Shown one piece after another: positions 4,167-5,740 of a DNA stretch of 5,740 bases. The position numbers and the translations under genes are program-made. This DNA comes from Deltaproteobacteria bacterium (lineage in GTDB: Bacteria; Desulfobacterota; GWC2-55-46; S146-70; JAUXIU01): assembly GCA_030620895.1 (NCBI GenBank), contig JAUXIU010000079.1, positions 1 through 5,740 of the forward strand. Reading direction: 5' to 3'. The first letter of the stretch is position 1. Each line of letters opens with the position of its first letter. The notes below the pieces were generated by a model. It ran no database searches. It was not told the origin of the DNA and saw nothing but the letters and a program-made list of their open reading frames with translations.

Positions 4167-5740
4167 CTAAGTTAATTTCGCCATTTTTAAATCAGTTAAT
4201 GAATATGTTCTTATACCATTTGCCTTTTCCAGCTCGCCCTTTAAAGCATATTTGCCAAAGAGCTCCACATAAGGAGTAATATCGTATATTCCTTCTATAC
4301 TTGCTATATGCCAGATATAATCTGATTTAGATATAGAGGTATTGTCTAAGCCCTCTTTATATTCATACTTTGCCAATAGATTCAATTTGTCGTTATCAGT
4401 GGGTCTATAACCCACGCCGCCTATAAACCTCTTGGTTTTGTTTAAATCCTCCTCATTTTCCCAATCGCGTTCTTTGTGGTATTCGACCTTGGCAAGGAAA
4501 TAAATAGCGGGGTCGACTTTTAGTTTTAAATCGACTCCAAAGTTATACTCTCTTTTTGTCTTATCATTGCGGAATTCAAACTTTGTCCCAAGGGCATCAT
4601 CTGCACCTTTTAGATAATCGGCTGTTACGCTTATTGCGGTTGCTTCATAATCGGTATCGCCTGTGGTCTTAGTTCTCTCAAAGCCACCTCCTATATAAAG
4701 ATCCTTAAAGACCTCCAGTTCGGAGTTGAATCCTATACTTTCTTCGTTTTTATCTTTTGAGATTACCTGGTTTGCATAAATGCTCAGACTAACTCTATCA
4801 TTTATGGAAATATCTTCTTCTGTGCCAAATGTGGTTGATTCGATTTTTGTTCCGACAAATCCGTATTCGAAATAACTTCTTTTCCCTTCTTTTTGGGTCG
4901 TGAAACCAAGGCTGGTGACATTGTTTGTTAATCTCTTATCCGTACCCCTTGTCTTTTCACTGGTATAGTCGTGCCTGCCGTACAAAGATGTATTTTTATT
5001 AAGTTTTATATCTAATCGCGGCGAGAGCATATTAATCTCTTTTTTAAACTTGTTTTCATAACTCTCCCTCTGCCAGGAATATTCAGTAGAAGCAACTATA
5101 TTCTCTGTGATTTTAACACCTCCCTTTAAATCGATTTCGTGCCTATATATGTCATCTATTGTATCTTTTTCATCTATTGTTTCATCGAAGCCGTATCCAG
5201 TGCTTAAGAATAGCTTATCGTCTTTATAAATGAAATCAGCTTTTGTTTGCCTGTCGAATATTTCATTTAACATAGAGCGGGATGCCCAGTGATCGGTTAT
5301 AAGAGAGATGTTTTTGCCTAATTCAAGTTCACTGATAAAGCCGTATTTTTGCACACCCACCTCTTGAACGTTTACAGGATTGGAAAACTCTTTACCTATC
5401 TGGGTGGCATAAGCCTGAAGTTTAAGTCTATTATCAAAAAAGGAAGTTGAACCTTCAATTCTTAAAGCGTTACCTCTTTGTTTTTCGTCTGTTTTTCTCG
5501 AATACGCCCATTCACCTACAAGTCTCGTATTCGGCGTTATCTGCCATACGGAATCTATGCCTATGAGATTATAAAGATACTCCTCTCTATTTTCGGTGAT
5601 AATCTGGCTTCCCAGCATTAAGTTATCATTAAGTAATCTCAACTCTCCTCGCAAACCGGTTGTAAAATGTTTATCATCCTCAAGAGATGGAACATATTCA
5701 TAATCACAAACGACATACACGGGGTCATTATTCTCATCAT
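4167..5740 (-). CDS. Large outer-membrane beta-barrel protein, 5' partial, cut by in-frame TAG
   Basis: The reading frame is open to the window edge (523 residues visible), so the true start lies outside; the GTG near 5720 is only an internal codon. The protein is a long series of amphipathic beta-strands of alternating hydrophobic residues (such as LYIGGGFERTK and KLNLLAKYEYKEG), separated by charged Asp/Glu/Lys-rich turns. This is the pattern of a wide transmembrane barrel in the outer membrane. The visible start (DENNDPVYVVCDYEYVPS) suggests a preceding domain, as in the large envelope proteins of Nitrospirota and Desulfobacterota that pair extracellular repeats with a C-terminal barrel; that comparison is from memory. 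The frame stops at TAG (4167-4169) after DLKMAKLT, yet continues in register for 73 more codons with matching character. A single change from a Tyr codon (TAT or TAC) would explain this. Either the gene is broken, or the TAG is read through, or it is a sequencing error. Function (porin, adhesin or exporter) is unknown. Confidence 0.7.
   Translation of the reverse strand, partial: DENNDPVYVVCDYEYVPSLEDDKHFTTGLRGELRLLNDNLMLGSQIITENREEYLYNLIGIDSVWQITPNTRLVGEWAYSRKTDEKQRGNALRIEGSTSFFDNRLKLQAYATQIGKEFSNPVNVQEVGVQKYGFISELELGKNISLITDHWASRSMLNEIFDRQTKADFIYKDDKLFLSTGYGFDETIDEKDTIDDIYRHEIDLKGGVKITENIVASTEYSWQRESYENKFKKEINMLSPRLDIKLNKNTSLYGRHDYTSEKTRGTDKRLTNNVTSLGFTTQKEGKRSYFEYGFVGTKIESTTFGTEEDISINDRVSLSIYANQVISKDKNEESIGFNSELEVFKDLYIGGGFERTKTTGDTDYEATAISVTADYLKGADDALGTKFEFRNDKTKREYNFGVDLKLKVDPAIYFLAKVEYHKERDWENEEDLNKTKRFIGGVGYRPTDNDKLNLLAKYEYKEGLDNTSISKSDYIWHIASIEGIYDITPYVELFGKYALKGELEKANGIRTYSLTDLKMAKLT

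Overview
The window comes from a Gram-negative bacterium. It encodes a secreted (probably periplasmic) M16 metalloprotease with a clear Sec signal peptide, and an outer-membrane beta-barrel protein that ends in the typical C-terminal Phe. Base composition is moderate to AT-rich. An FNR-like regulator, short heptamer repeats between genes and a CRISPR-type repeat beginning GTTTCAATCC suit an anaerobic Nitrospirota- or Desulfobacterota-like lineage. The taxonomy is inference only.

Layout. 1-181 is non-coding. It holds a dense cluster of short direct, tandem and inverted repeats, a terminator-like hairpin, two palindromes and a TATAAT promoter placed so close to the ATG that the transcript may be leaderless. 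182-883 (+) is a Crp/Fnr-family regulator with an N-terminal cysteine cluster. It converges, across a 61-bp gap containing heptamer repeats, on 945-3599 (-), a fused two-half M16 zinc protease of 884 residues. 3600-3944 has no convincing protein gene. On the minus strand it holds about 230 nt that fold into an elaborate RNA, which I tentatively relate to HEARO/omega RNA (the guide RNA of IscB nucleases). Next to it is one full 36-nt CRISPR-type repeat, a 37-nt spacer-like stretch and an 11-nt fragment of a second repeat. 3945-5740 (-) is the C-terminal part of a large outer-membrane beta-barrel gene that runs off the window and is cut by one in-frame TAG, 73 codons before its natural end.

Working together. 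The barrel gene, the RNA-like element and the protease lie on the same strand in that order. The barrel protein and the protease may both act in the envelope, but nothing shows that they share a pathway. The most notable part is 3600-3946: a structured RNA of omega-RNA appearance and a CRISPR-like repeat unit side by side, with no nuclease gene (iscB, cas9 or other cas) in the window. It may be a stand-alone guide RNA, a relic of a mobile element, or a decayed CRISPR locus.
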